Shown piece by piece: positions 1-8,659 of a stretch of DNA of 64,000 nucleotides. Under the pieces are notes generated by a model. The model saw only the letters and a program-made list of their open reading frames with translations. It ran no database searches and was not told the DNA's origin. Within the stretch, counting starts at the first letter, position 1, and each line of letters opens with the position of its first letter. The position numbers and the translations under genes are program-made. The DNA is from Microbulbifer elongatus (GTDB lineage: Bacteria; Pseudomonadota; Gammaproteobacteria; Pseudomonadales; Cellvibrionaceae): assembly GCF_021165935.1 (NCBI RefSeq), contig NZ_CP088953.1:2651501-2715500 (forward strand), read 5' to 3'.

Positions 1-1
1 G

Positions 2-832
2 ATTAAAGCCGTTGAGAAGGGGCGTATTCCCAAAGGCCAGTACGGGGCGGTGTTGATTGATGAAGGGCACGATTTTGAAGCTGAGTGGTTGACTTTGATT
101 TCTCAAATGGTTGACCCAGAGACGGATTCACTTCTTTTGCTGTATGACGATGCGCAGTCTATCTACAAACGGAAATCAAGCCTTGGGTTTAGCTTGTCGA
201 GCGTGGGAATCAAGGCCCAGGGGCGGACCACGATACTTCGATTGAATTACCGTAATACCCGAGAAATTCTTGCCTTCGCGTATCAATTCGCCAAGGACTA
301 CTTTTCTCAAAATTCTGATTCCGAAATCCCTCTCGTTGAGCCTGAGGCAGCGGGCAAGAGTGGTGTTGAACCTTATGTAAAATGCGTTGAAACGCTGGAG
401 GAGGAAATTGAGTATGCGGTACGCTGTTTGAAGGTCTGGAATAGTAAAGGGAAGGCTTGGAAGGATATGGCAGTGCTGTACCCGGGGGGCACTGCTGGGA
501 AGCGGATGGCTGCCGCCTTGAAAAGGGAGCGCATACCGTGCGCATGGCTCGCCTCCAGCGAGTATAAAAAGCGCTATGACCCAAATTCTGAAAGTGTCTG
601 CATCATGCCGATTCCGAGTAGTAAGGGGCTGGAGTTCGATACTGTAATTATTCTCGATTCCAGCTATCGATCCAGCCACGAGGGACATGTTGATTTGGCT
701 GGTGATGTGCGTCGAATGTATGTTGGTTTGACACGAGCGCAGGAGCATTTACTGGTGAGCCACCACCGACGGAATGAATTGAGCGCAATGCTGTCTAGCC
801 GAGATCGGGTCGGGAATGAGTCATTTGTGTAA
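2..832 (+). CDS. UvrD/Rep-like superfamily 1 helicase, C-terminal part (5' end outside window)
   Basis: The frame is open from base 2, so the gene starts upstream of the window. The visible part has superfamily 1A helicase motifs in order: Walker B-like LIDEGHDF, motif III-like YDDAQSIYKR, the LRLNYRNTREIL segment (motif IV region), SSKGLEFDTVIIL (motif V) and RRMYVGLTRAQEHLL (motif VI). It should be an ATP-dependent DNA translocase or helicase; stand-alone copies of this type often carry an N-terminal nuclease-like domain, which cannot be seen here. It ends next to a broken prpF fragment and upstream of a defence operon, so a role in an accessory or defence island is possible but inferred. 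Confidence 0.85.
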   Translation: MKAVEKGRIPKGQYGAVLIDEGHDFEAEWLTLISQMVDPETDSLLLLYDDAQSIYKRKSSLGFSLSSVGIKAQGRTTILRLNYRNTREILAFAYQFAKDYFSQNSDSEIPLVEPEAAGKSGVEPYVKCVETLEEEIEYAVRCLKVWNSKGKAWKDMAVLYPGGTAGKRMAAALKRERIPCAWLASSEYKKRYDPNSESVCIMPIPSSKGLEFDTVIILDSSYRSSHEGHVDLAGDVRRMYVGLTRAQEHLLVSHHRRNELSAMLSSRDRVGNESFV

Positions 833-867
833 GGTCGATTTGACTGGGTGAATCAGGTGCCGAAATA

Positions 868-1364
868 GTGACCTGGCCCCATCTATTCACCTGCACCGAG
901 CTGCAGGAAGCCGTCAACGGTGACGACAAGGCGCTCGCCATGTTCGAGACCATCCGCGCCCACGGCGCGGTGAAGATGGGGCGATCGCAAAGGTGGAAGA
1001 GGCAGCCGCCCGCCAGCATACCCCCAAGGTTGCGTTCGTCGCGCCACCCAAGGGCTATACGGCCTCCAGTGGCAAACATGTGGACTCGGGCGATATCCAC
1101 CTACTGGTGCGCGCCCTCTCCATGGGCAAACTGCACCACGCCATGAAGGGCACCGCTGCCGCGATTCCCGGCACCCTGGTCAATCTGGCCGCTGGGGGCG
1201 GGGAGCGCAATGCGGTGACTTTCGGGCAACCGTCTGGCACCTTGAGGGTGGGTGCGGAAGCGGAAATTGGCAACGGGCAGTGGACTGCGACTAAGGCCAT
1301 TATGAGCCGTAGTGCGCGGATTCGGATGGAAGGGTGGGTGCGGGTGCCCGGAGGCAGCTTCTAG
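868..1364 (+). pseudogene. prpF: prpF remnant (2-methylaconitate isomerase), truncated and frameshifted
   Basis: PrpF works with AcnD in the 2-methylcitrate pathway of propionate use. Only the C-terminal half is present. TELQEAVNGDDKALAMFE through RAHGAVKMG is read in one frame, then a one-base deletion near 981 moves the rest into the next frame. That second part (VAFVAPPKGYTASSGK, LVRALSMGKLHHAM, AAIPGTLVNLAAGGG, MSRSARIRMEGWVRVPG) is the usual PrpF C-terminus and ends at 1364. The N-terminal half and the prp partner genes are absent. Homology seems to start near 885-900, so the junction with the helicase end is a rearrangement point. An intact prpF probably exists elsewhere in the genome. 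Confidence 0.75.
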
Positions 1365-1776
1365 CAAGGTGCCGTGAATAGCGGCAGACACTGTTCAAGC
1401 TGACTTCGGAAGTCGAAAAAGCGAGCTTCAATTGAGGCTCGCTTTTTTATGCCCCTGAACCAGGGCATGTGAGTATACCAGGGCATATCTCCTCGAATTA
1501 TACGGTTAGCCTCGGATATAATCTGATATGGTCGCGCTTAATGTTAATAATATGCATAATTATATAAGTGCGCTTTCGAGTGGTTGCCAGAATTCAACGT
1601 TTCATATATCGATTTGAACGGTCTGTCCTTTAACATGTGGTGAATAATCCATAATCATAGTGGATGATTTTTACTCTCGACATGTATACCAACAGGTTGC
1701 GGTGGGAACGATAAATATTTTCCGTTTAGTCCCGGTCCGGCCGGGTATCATTTTCAACACGTTCGGATAGTGTAAA
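1365..1776. other. Intergenic region upstream of the TIR/Nmad2 operon
   Basis: No convincing gene. It contains a terminator hairpin (1416-1448), an 11-nt near-perfect direct repeat CCAGGGCATRT at 1460-1470 and 1479-1489, and a TATAAT hexamer at 1517-1522 with no good -35 box. The second half is AT-rich like the following operon. The direct repeat could be an operator for the operon; this is only a suggestion. Confidence 0.35.
1416..1448 (+). terminator. Rho-independent terminator
   Basis: An 11-bp stem (AAAAAGCGAGC pairing with GCTCGCTTTTT) with a 10-nt loop ends in a T run. It would end transcription coming from the prpF remnant and may once have been the native prpF terminator. Confidence 0.7.
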
Positions 1777-2277
1777 TTGGTGGGTCCAGTGAAAGAAAAA
1801 ATAAAGAATGTATTTGTTAGCCATCACCACAAAGATGATGCAAGTGTAGATGGGCTTGCATCAATAGTAAGTGGGAAAAACTACCAATTAAGGAATAGCT
1901 CGATTAGGGTCAAACCTGAAAACCAGAAACGTGTTGAACAAAAAAAGGTCAGTGATCGAACCATTGCCAGGCTGCTGCGAATGAAAATGAGGTGGGCAAG
2001 CCAAGTAATTGTCGTAATCGGCAAAGAGACCCATACAAGGGATTGGGTGAATTGGGAAATCAAGGTCGCTCACCAACTTGGTAAGCCGATAATAGGGGTA
2101 TATGAGAATGGTTTAAGAGATCAAGTAGATATCCCAGAAAACTTAAAGAAATATGCGACTTCAATTGTTGGTTGGCGAGCAGAATCCATTGTTGATGCGT
2201 TAGAAGGAAATAGTCAGTTTCAAAAGCCAGATGGCACTCCTGCTCCGAAAGTTAGTGGGGTGACAGTAACGTGTTGA
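1777..2277 (+). CDS. ThsB-like TIR domain protein (MTH538/DUF1863 family)
   Basis: A 166-residue single-domain protein. It begins KNVFVSHHHKDD, the hallmark opening of MTH538-type TIR-like proteins such as Thoeris ThsB, and carries SQVIVVIGKETHTRDWVNWE followed by IKVAHQLGKPIIGVY; Glu94 of the WVNWE motif sits where the TIR catalytic Glu is expected. In Thoeris, ThsB senses phage and makes a cyclic ADP-ribose-type signal from NAD. That the same happens here is inferred from family and context. Possible starts are TTG 1777, GTG 1780 or GTG 1789, with no strong ribosome site. Its stop overlaps the next gene by 7 nt, so it is the first gene of an operon. Confidence 0.8.
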   Translation: MVGPVKEKIKNVFVSHHHKDDASVDGLASIVSGKNYQLRNSSIRVKPENQKRVEQKKVSDRTIARLLRMKMRWASQVIVVIGKETHTRDWVNWEIKVAHQLGKPIIGVYENGLRDQVDIPENLKKYATSIVGWRAESIVDALEGNSQFQKPDGTPAPKVSGVTVTC

Positions 2278-2939
2278 TTGATCCTAATTCAAATTTACAT
2301 GTGTATACGGTTGCCCGAGACTTTGGCTTTGCTCCAAATCCCTTTCACGGGATGTGCACGTTGGCCACTTGCAAACCTAAGATCCGAAAGAGTGCGAGGA
2401 TTGGTGATTGGGTGATGGGTAAAGCTGGCGCTGGCCTTTCTGATGCAAAAAGAAAATGTATATATTTGATGAAAGTGACGGAAAAAATTTCTTTTGAAGA
2501 TTACTGGAATGATCCGCGCTTTTATTTGAAAAAGGCGGTTCGAAATGGAAGTAATGTGCAGTTGGTTGGCGATAACATATACCATAAGCGTAACGACGGA
2601 AGCTGGGTTCAGGAAGATTCGCATCATAGCAATCCCGATGGAAACCCGAATGTTGAAAATTTACAAACAGATACATCAAGTACTGACCAAGTATTGGTTT
2701 CCGATTTTTTTCTTTATTTCGGGCAGGCTGCAATACCTGTGAATTGGGAGTCTATTGGGTATAAAGGAGGGATTGGTCAAAAAAAAATTGACTTATCTGA
2801 ATCCGAAAATGCTCGAAAATTGATAGCGAAAATTTTTCAGGAAAATAAAGCAAATTTAAATTTGGTCCTAGGGGATCCCTGTCAATTTGCTCTGTCACAC
2901 CAGCGAGCTGACCAGAGCACAGGGAAGCTAGTTGAGTAA
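2271..2939 (+). CDS. Nmad2-like nucleotide modification-associated domain protein
   Basis: A 222-residue protein starting with GTG inside the end of the TIR gene. The opening VYTVARDFGFAPNPF, then CTLATCKPKIRKSARIGDWV, with a later segment SDFFLYFGQAAIPVNW, is characteristic of the Nmad2 family, predicted to act in synthesis or recognition of modified nucleotides or DNA bases. No catalytic chemistry is established for this family that I can apply here. The gene overlaps the next one by 8 nt, indicating translational coupling. Together with the MazG-like and UDG-like genes downstream it points to a DNA-base theme in this operon. Confidence 0.7.
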   Translation: MLIDPNSNLHVYTVARDFGFAPNPFHGMCTLATCKPKIRKSARIGDWVMGKAGAGLSDAKRKCIYLMKVTEKISFEDYWNDPRFYLKKAVRNGSNVQLVGDNIYHKRNDGSWVQEDSHHSNPDGNPNVENLQTDTSSTDQVLVSDFFLYFGQAAIPVNWESIGYKGGIGQKKIDLSESENARKLIAKIFQENKANLNLVLGDPCQFALSHQRADQSTGKLVE

Positions 2940-5025
2940 AGACTGGTTTTTCGACTTACAACCTGTCTTAAGATTGGGGATTTCTACGGTGGTGAGTAAC
3001 TATAAACCTGCACTGGCAATTAACTTTATATGGTGTCCTTCTGATGACACGGTTGTCCGCCCGATTGTCGATTCTGTTAAGAGTGCTTTTTCGAGAGACA
3101 AAGATAGGCCTTTTTCTCGAGAGTTAAACATCCCCATGTTTTTCTTTAGTTCAAATAGTTGCGTCGAAATTCCTTCGGGTCTTCCGAAGGATGTTGCTGT
3201 AAATAATATTTCTTTCGTGTTTACAAGTGTTAATACGGTCGGGCGGCGAGAGTGGCGCAACTACGTGGATGCTGTTGCATCCTTGGGAAATTTTAATGTA
3301 ATTCCAGTTGCGATTGATTCGGAAGGTTTGGGGCACACGGGGGCAATGTCGGGAGTAAATTGTATTCGAGTGAGTGATTGGGGGGCTGAAAATAGAGATT
3401 TACATTCTATCGTGGCTCTTGCTCATGAGGTTTATAGATATGGGTGTTCGGATGGTGAGTCTGGCTCAGTAGGAATTGATGCATCGATAAATATATTTTT
3501 AAGTCATGCCAAGGCAGGCGATACTGGCCGATTAAATTCGGAGCAATTGAAGCGGTTTATTGATGATTCAAATATGAACCGTTTTTTTGATGCAAATGAA
3601 ATTTCACCTGGGTATAGGTTTGATGGAGAAATCGAATCGCATATAGAGAAATCTACGCTGCTAGCATTTATCACTGACGCTTATTCATCTAGATATTGGT
3701 GCCAGCGAGAAATCTTGTCGGCCAAAAAATATGGGCGTCCAATAGTGATTGTGGATTGCCTGGCTGAATATGAAGATCGTGTTTTTCCAGCCGCCTCTAA
3801 TGTGCCTTGTGTGCATATTCCTGCAAGTGTCCCTATTTCTGCGCGAGATGTTTTGCGAATCCTTTCCGTTGTTATTTTGGAAACTGTTCGCTATTTCTAC
3901 GCTCTTCGATGTCTGAATGAATATAAGAGGGTGGGTTGGATAGACTCAAATGCTGAAATTCTAGCTCGACCACCTGAGATTCGACAGATGTTAACTTTGA
4001 AAGCCAATGGATGTGAAAAAGTATGTTATCCAGAGCCTCCAATTTATTCGGCAGAGGCGGATTGGCATGAGCTGGTAAAGGTAGATGCTTACACACCGCT
4101 TTGGAGTAATGCTGAGCAGGATTGTCTTGACCGCATGCGGGTAGGCATGTCAATTTCCGAGGTTGATATAGATGATCTTATAGATCAACACTTGGATGCC
4201 AATGAGTTGATCCGTTTGGCGCAGGATTTTGCGAGACATTTACTAGCTCGATCCGCTATTTTGCTCTATGGCGGGGACCTTAGGCCAAACGGATTTACTG
4301 AATTTGTATTAGATGAAGCTAGAATCTTATTAGATCGTTTAAAGCAGGCAAGCCCCCATGTTGAAAATCATTTGGCATGGCCCTTATACGTTAATGAACC
4401 TAAAGTCATAGCGTGGCGGGCGCAATATCACGCAGTGATGGAAACTGTCGAACACAAAATCCCTGCTGATGTTGTTGAATTGGTAGATGAAGGGGGCTTT
4501 TTGAAGCCCAGTACGCCAAATAATTCATACATTTGGTCTCGATGCTTAACTGAGATGAGAGTGAAGTCAATTTCGTCTTCTACTGTGCGCATTTGTGCTG
4601 GTGGCAGGTTGAAGGGTTATAAAGGCAAAATGCCAGGTGTGCTGGAAGAAATTTTTATATCATTACAGAATAATAAGCCCTTGTTTTTGCTTGGTGGTTT
4701 TGGCGGCGTTGTTAAGGACGTATGCAAATTGATGCTGTCCGGTGAAACGCCAGTGTCACTCACTGAAAGTTGGCAGATTGCTCATAACGTTGGTTATTCT
4801 GAGCTGCAAAATATAGCTCGTGCTCACAATAACTCGTGCGACTATGATGCAGTCTTAGATGCGGTAAAAAATGTTGAAATTTCTAGGCTTGCCGAGAATT
4901 GCGGCCTGGATGAAAGTGATTATGTGAGATTAATGGTTTCGCAATTTTCTGACGAGTGCATTCATTTGGTTTTAAAGGGGGTGGGGAAAATTTTTCGGAG
5001 AAATAGCGCTTATAATTTCAATTGA
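2932..5025 (+). CDS. TIR domain protein with C-terminal SLOG/STALD-like domain
   Basis: 697 residues; start TTG 2932 with AGGGA six bases upstream. Residues about 185-300 form a TIR domain: INIFLSHAKAGD, then FFDANEISPGYRF, then SSRYWCQREILSAKKYGRP, with Glu260 of WCQRE as the expected NADase glutamate. Residues about 425-610 look like a SLOG Rossmann domain of the Sir2/TIR-associated type (LLYGGDLRPNGFT; RICAGGRLKGYKGKMPG; PLFLLGGFGG). In type I Thoeris the same domain at the C-terminus of ThsA binds the TIR-made signal; here TIR would replace SIR2 as the effector. Residues 1-170 may be a second, degenerate TIR-like fold. Role in abortive defence is inferred. Confidence 0.75.
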   Translation: MSKDWFFDLQPVLRLGISTVVSNYKPALAINFIWCPSDDTVVRPIVDSVKSAFSRDKDRPFSRELNIPMFFFSSNSCVEIPSGLPKDVAVNNISFVFTSVNTVGRREWRNYVDAVASLGNFNVIPVAIDSEGLGHTGAMSGVNCIRVSDWGAENRDLHSIVALAHEVYRYGCSDGESGSVGIDASINIFLSHAKAGDTGRLNSEQLKRFIDDSNMNRFFDANEISPGYRFDGEIESHIEKSTLLAFITDAYSSRYWCQREILSAKKYGRPIVIVDCLAEYEDRVFPAASNVPCVHIPASVPISARDVLRILSVVILETVRYFYALRCLNEYKRVGWIDSNAEILARPPEIRQMLTLKANGCEKVCYPEPPIYSAEADWHELVKVDAYTPLWSNAEQDCLDRMRVGMSISEVDIDDLIDQHLDANELIRLAQDFARHLLARSAILLYGGDLRPNGFTEFVLDEARILLDRLKQASPHVENHLAWPLYVNEPKVIAWRAQYHAVMETVEHKIPADVVELVDEGGFLKPSTPNNSYIWSRCLTEMRVKSISSSTVRICAGGRLKGYKGKMPGVLEEIFISLQNNKPLFLLGGFGGVVKDVCKLMLSGETPVSLTESWQIAHNVGYSELQNIARAHNNSCDYDAVLDAVKNVEISRLAENCGLDESDYVRLMVSQFSDECIHLVLKGVGKIFRRNSAYNFN

Positions 5026-5055
5026 GCTTGTGTCAAACGGGTTGAGTTTCTATTT

Positions 5056-6219
5056 GTGAATGATATTACTTTTAATGGATTGCTAGAGTTGAGTGGCGCT
5101 ATTCCGTTACGGGATTATGAGCGAGTAATTTCGGAAACGGATAGGTTTTCAAAGGACGATATAACTCCAATTTTGTTGGGGCTATATGGTGAGGTTGGAA
5201 GCATTATGTCGGCCTCCAAAAAATATCACAGGGAAAAGAAGGCTTATCTTGGATATAAAGAGTCTGTTGAAGAGGAGTTTGGAGACGCTTTTTGGTACTT
5301 TTCCGCTTTGTGTCGCCGCTATGGGTTAAAATTGGCGGATATTTTCGAAGTCGCGACGCAAAAATCAAATATAAAGATTGTCTCAGCAAACAACCATGAG
5401 AGTGCCCCTGTTCCTTTTGTGGTTGGCTCTGATGCTATGGGCTCATTGGACTCTTCATTATTAGACTTGGGCTGCCTAACTGCTAAACTTTTAAAGTTGG
5501 ATAGAACTTCGAGTAATGTACGCGATTCTTTGGTGGATTTCGCGGAAGTTTACTTGCGCGCCCTCAAGTCTATGAAGCTTTCATTTGCTCATGTGCTCAA
5601 AGGAAATTTAAGAAAGGCCTTTGGCAGGTTTTCAGAACCCGATTTAAGCTCATTGCCTGACTTTGATTTGGGTTTTCCAGAAGAGGAGCAGTTGCCAAGG
5701 AACTTTGAGATTGAAATTTCCCAGAGAGCTAATGGGCAATCTTACCTTAGGTGGAATGGTGTTTTTATTGGATCCCCTCTAACTGACAATATGAAAAGTC
5801 CTGATGGGTATAGGTTTCACGATGTTTTTCATTTGGCTTATGCTGCAGTTTTACATTGGTCTCCGACTATTAGAGCTTTAATTAAACATAAGAGGAAAAG
5901 TGATCCTATTTTCGATGAGGCTCAAGATAGTGGGCGCGCAATTGTTGTAGAGGAAGGGCTGACAGCTTGGATTTATTCATATTCGAAGGCGTTGGATCAT
6001 TTTGATGGCCATGATCGGGTATCTTTTGACGTGTTGAAAACAATACAAAAGTTTGTCCAGGGTTATGAAGTAGAACAATGCCCTCTTAAATTGTGGGAGG
6101 ACGCAATTTTAAAGGGGTATTCAGTCTTTAGGGAGGTAAAAAAGAATAATGGTGGATTTGTCATTGGGGATAGGGAAAATAGGACTCTGCGGTATCGTGC
6201 GTTGGGAGTGGGAAAATGA
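5056..6219 (+). CDS. MazG-like nucleotide pyrophosphohydrolase with extra C-terminal domain
   Basis: 387 residues; GTG start, 30 bases after the TIR-SLOG gene. The N-terminal region (about 35-100) has the all-alpha NTP-PPase pattern: LLGLYGEVGSIM with Glu46 and VEEEFGDAFWYF with Glu74 and Asp77 (ExxD metal site); the first EExxE half-motif is partly degenerate. Residues 130-190 may be a second helical half. A C-terminal domain carries RFHDVFHLAY (His255, Asp256, His259) and VVEEGLTAW (Glu299, Glu300), which looks like an additional metal centre. MazG enzymes hydrolyse (d)NTPs to monophosphates; in this operon it may remove non-canonical or phage nucleotides. It overlaps the next gene by ATGA. 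Confidence 0.7.
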   Translation: MNDITFNGLLELSGAIPLRDYERVISETDRFSKDDITPILLGLYGEVGSIMSASKKYHREKKAYLGYKESVEEEFGDAFWYFSALCRRYGLKLADIFEVATQKSNIKIVSANNHESAPVPFVVGSDAMGSLDSSLLDLGCLTAKLLKLDRTSSNVRDSLVDFAEVYLRALKSMKLSFAHVLKGNLRKAFGRFSEPDLSSLPDFDLGFPEEEQLPRNFEIEISQRANGQSYLRWNGVFIGSPLTDNMKSPDGYRFHDVFHLAYAAVLHWSPTIRALIKHKRKSDPIFDEAQDSGRAIVVEEGLTAWIYSYSKALDHFDGHDRVSFDVLKTIQKFVQGYEVEQCPLKLWEDAILKGYSVFREVKKNNGGFVIGDRENRTLRYRALGVGK

Positions 6220-6869
6220 ATTCTGATCGTTTTGTCAAAGATCTGTGCAGCGTTAAATTTCCTAATGTGTTTAACCCATATTTTGATCGATGCGAAAGGT
6301 ACGATTACTATGACGCCCCTGCGAAGAGGAGGACGCTTCTTAAAGGAATGTTATCGGCGGCCAGTAATATTGAAGTAGATTCGATATGGATTGGCCGGGA
6401 CTTAGGGTATCGGGGAGGGCGACGTACCGGGCTAGCGTTAACTGATGATGTTAACCTATCTAACCACCTTAATCGCTGGGGGCTCGAGAATGACCGGATA
6501 ACTAAAGGGGTGGCTGTTCCAGAGAGGACTGCAGCAGTTATATGGAGTGTCTTATCTCAAGTGTCTAGTCCTGTTTTTCTTTGGAATGTATTTCCTTTAC
6601 ATCCGCACGAGCCAGGCAATTATTTTAGTAATCGAGCGCATAACGCTAAAGAGCGAGAGGTGGGGATAGAATTGTTATCATCGCTTGTTCAACTTTTAAA
6701 ACCTAAGCGAATCGTTGCAATAGGAAATGATGCCGATAATGCAGTTAAAAAACTTTCACATGCCTGTGAAGTATATAAGGTAAGGCATCCTAGTTATGGC
6801 GGTCAAAATATTTTTCTTGATCAAATTCGATCGGTGTATAAGTTGAATTCCTCAAGACTCTTTGAATAG
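6216..6869 (+). CDS. Uracil-DNA glycosylase superfamily-like protein
   Basis: 217 residues, start codon in the ATGA overlap with the MazG-like gene. The UDG-fold signatures are: IWIGRDLGYRGGRRTGLALT (active-site loop position), FLWNVFPLHPHEPG (core strand segment) and a late VRHPSYGG in place of the HPS minor-groove loop. It should bind DNA and could excise a damaged or modified base. It lacks the textbook GEAPG or GQDPYH motif, so the exact base specificity is unknown. As the last gene of the TIR/Nmad2/MazG operon it may attack modified bases in phage DNA or act as a sensor; this is inference. Confidence 0.7.
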   Translation: MNSDRFVKDLCSVKFPNVFNPYFDRCERYDYYDAPAKRRTLLKGMLSAASNIEVDSIWIGRDLGYRGGRRTGLALTDDVNLSNHLNRWGLENDRITKGVAVPERTAAVIWSVLSQVSSPVFLWNVFPLHPHEPGNYFSNRAHNAKEREVGIELLSSLVQLLKPKRIVAIGNDADNAVKKLSHACEVYKVRHPSYGGQNIFLDQIRSVYKLNSSRLFE

Positions 6870-7021
6870 AGAGCGTTCCATTTTGTTGGGGGTTAGTTAC
6901 AAATAAAAAGGACACCCAAAAATTGAAAGGCAGCTACCAAATGGTTTTTAGGGGGTTGACTGAGGTTGGGGTTTCCGATTGCATCGCCCGGAATTACTGA
7001 ATTTGTGCTCTGATACGCAGC

Positions 7022-7045
7022 AATAAATGGGGTCAGATCAACATT
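7022..7045 (+). repeat. Direct repeat, left copy (GGGGTCAGATCAACATT type)
   Basis: A 24-nt sequence matching 8636-8659 at 22 of 24 positions (core AGATCAACATT identical). A near-inverted partner, TGATCTACCCCGTTT, lies at 7087-7101. The two direct copies enclose the 7140-7709 pseudogene and the CoiA-like gene, so they could mark the ends of an inserted segment or be REP-like elements. Confidence 0.55.
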
Positions 7046-7139
7046 ATGGCGCTAAACAAAACTGGATGTTTTTGAAACCAAAAGTATGATCTACCCCGTT
7101 TCTCTTGCAACAAGTTACTTGGTTTGTAGTACGTGATAA

Positions 7140-7709
7140 ATGACCAAGATCCAGAATCAATCCGCCCTTGATGAAACGTTGAAGAAAATCGGCAGGAATG
7201 TCCAGAATTTTCAGCGGATGGAAGCGATGCTGAAGTTTCTGATTTCGCATTCGAGACTGCAAGGGGCAGCGAGCGAACTTCAGTCAAATCACGAGAAGGC
7301 CGTTGATGCCGTCTCTAAGCAAACAATGGGAATTTGGTAAAAGACTTCGTGACGCCGGTGTATTCAGAGTCAAACTTGGAACCGGAGCGACCTCTTGATA
7401 ATGAGCAAGCTTGGTTTTCATTTTCATTCACAGTCGAAACTGACGAAGCAAGCATTGAGCAGCGCAAGGCTGTACTCGCCTCTGATAGTCTAGGAGAGAA
7501 ATGCCCTTATTCAGCAAATGCTTGGTCAGCTTGATCACAAGTCAGTTGAAAGTTGTCGTCAACTCAATGAAGTACTTGATAAGCAGTCGGAAAGAGTACG
7601 CCCCGAGTTTGAAGCCTTAAAGTCGCTCGTAATGACACTCCTGAATGGTAGAAAGCACGCTGTGGAAAGGGAGCTGATGGGGGAGGCGATCGCACCAGAT
7701 GATAGGTAG
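7140..7709 (+). pseudogene. Frameshifted gene for a small hypothetical protein
   Basis: Three short reading frames join into one protein of about 190 residues if two frameshifts are corrected. Part one starts at 7140 (MTKIQNQSALDETLKKIG) and stops near 7340; part two continues in the next frame as VKDFVTPVYSESNLEPERP; part three, after a shift near 7490-7500, reads ERNALIQQMLGQLDHKSVES and ends RKHAVERELMGEA. The continuous helical, charged character supports one ancestral gene. I do not recognise its function. It lies between the 24-nt direct repeats. Confidence 0.6.
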
Positions 7710-7822
7710 AGCTCATTGTAAGACGTTCAATTAGCTGGATATGCATCACTGAGAGGCTCTGCTACTCATACCGCTGCGCTCCTTAACTCAATGTTATATG
7801 CAATACAACCGGGTTAATATAG

Positions 7823-8626
7823 ATGAAATATGCGCTTGTTAATGGAGCTAAAACAGTTGCAGCTAGAGGTTTGAAAGGTATATGTCCTTGTTGCGGCTCA
7901 GTCTTGATCCCTAAATGTGGAGATCAAAAAGTTCATCATTGGTCCCATAAAGGGAATCGAAACTGTGATCAATGGTGGGAAAATGAAACAGAGTGGCATC
8001 GCCGGTGGAAAGGTTATTTCCCTAAGTCTTGGCAAGAAGTAGTGCATTTTGACGAATCCAATGAAAAACACATTGCTGATGTTAAGACAGGAAACGGATG
8101 GGCGGTTGAGTTTCAACATTCATACCTAAATAACGAAGAACGTCAATCAAGAAGTAGGTTCTACAAAAAGCTTGTATGGGTGGTAGATGGATCAAGGCGG
8201 AAAATGGATAGAACACAGTTTATTAAGGTTCTTAAAGAAAGTTCCAGACTGAGAGTTTCGATTCCTATTTATAAGGCACACTTTCCTGACGAGTGCCGGT
8301 TACTAAAAGAGTGGTACGGCTATTCAATGGTTTTCTTCGACTTTAAAGAAGTTGGAGAGGGGCAAGAACCTATGTTCTGGTTTTTGTTTCCAAGGACACC
8401 TGCTGGATCAGTATATTTGTCGCCGTTTTCCCGAGAAAGATTTATCGAGATATTTAGTAAGGATCGTTTTGATGAGGTTCTTACGGAAATAATATTGCCG
8501 ATTCATGCAGAGATAGTTAACGAGGAGCGGAAGCAACGATTATCGGTATCTATAAGCCGAAACAATTCAGTTTCAGGCGTTGATAGATATGTGTTGAGGA
8601 AGCAAAGCCGTAGGCGTCGCTTTTAA
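7823..8626 (+). CDS. CoiA-like (competence/nuclease-like) protein
   Basis: 267 residues. It opens with a zinc-ribbon-like segment GICPCCGSVLIPKCG followed by KVHHWSHKG, typical of CoiA and related proteins. Then come ETEWHRRWKGYFP and HIADVKTGNGWAVEFQHS, where Asp and the Glu-x-Gln pattern match a restriction-endonuclease-like core. CoiA proteins are needed for recombination during transformation in Gram-positives; proteobacterial homologues are often found in islands and are of unclear role. The C-terminus is strongly basic (RKQSRRRRF). It stands alone within the 24-nt direct repeats, suggesting acquisition as cargo. Confidence 0.7.
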   Translation: MKYALVNGAKTVAARGLKGICPCCGSVLIPKCGDQKVHHWSHKGNRNCDQWWENETEWHRRWKGYFPKSWQEVVHFDESNEKHIADVKTGNGWAVEFQHSYLNNEERQSRSRFYKKLVWVVDGSRRKMDRTQFIKVLKESSRLRVSIPIYKAHFPDECRLLKEWYGYSMVFFDFKEVGEGQEPMFWFLFPRTPAGSVYLSPFSRERFIEIFSKDRFDEVLTEIILPIHAEIVNEERKQRLSVSISRNNSVSGVDRYVLRKQSRRRRF

Positions 8627-8635
8627 AGAGAACTG

Positions 8636-8659
8636 AATAAATAGGGTTAGATCAACATT
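8636..8659 (+). repeat. Direct repeat, right copy
   Basis: Matches 7022-7045 at 22 of 24 bases and lies just after the CoiA-like gene stop. See the left copy for interpretation. Confidence 0.55.
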
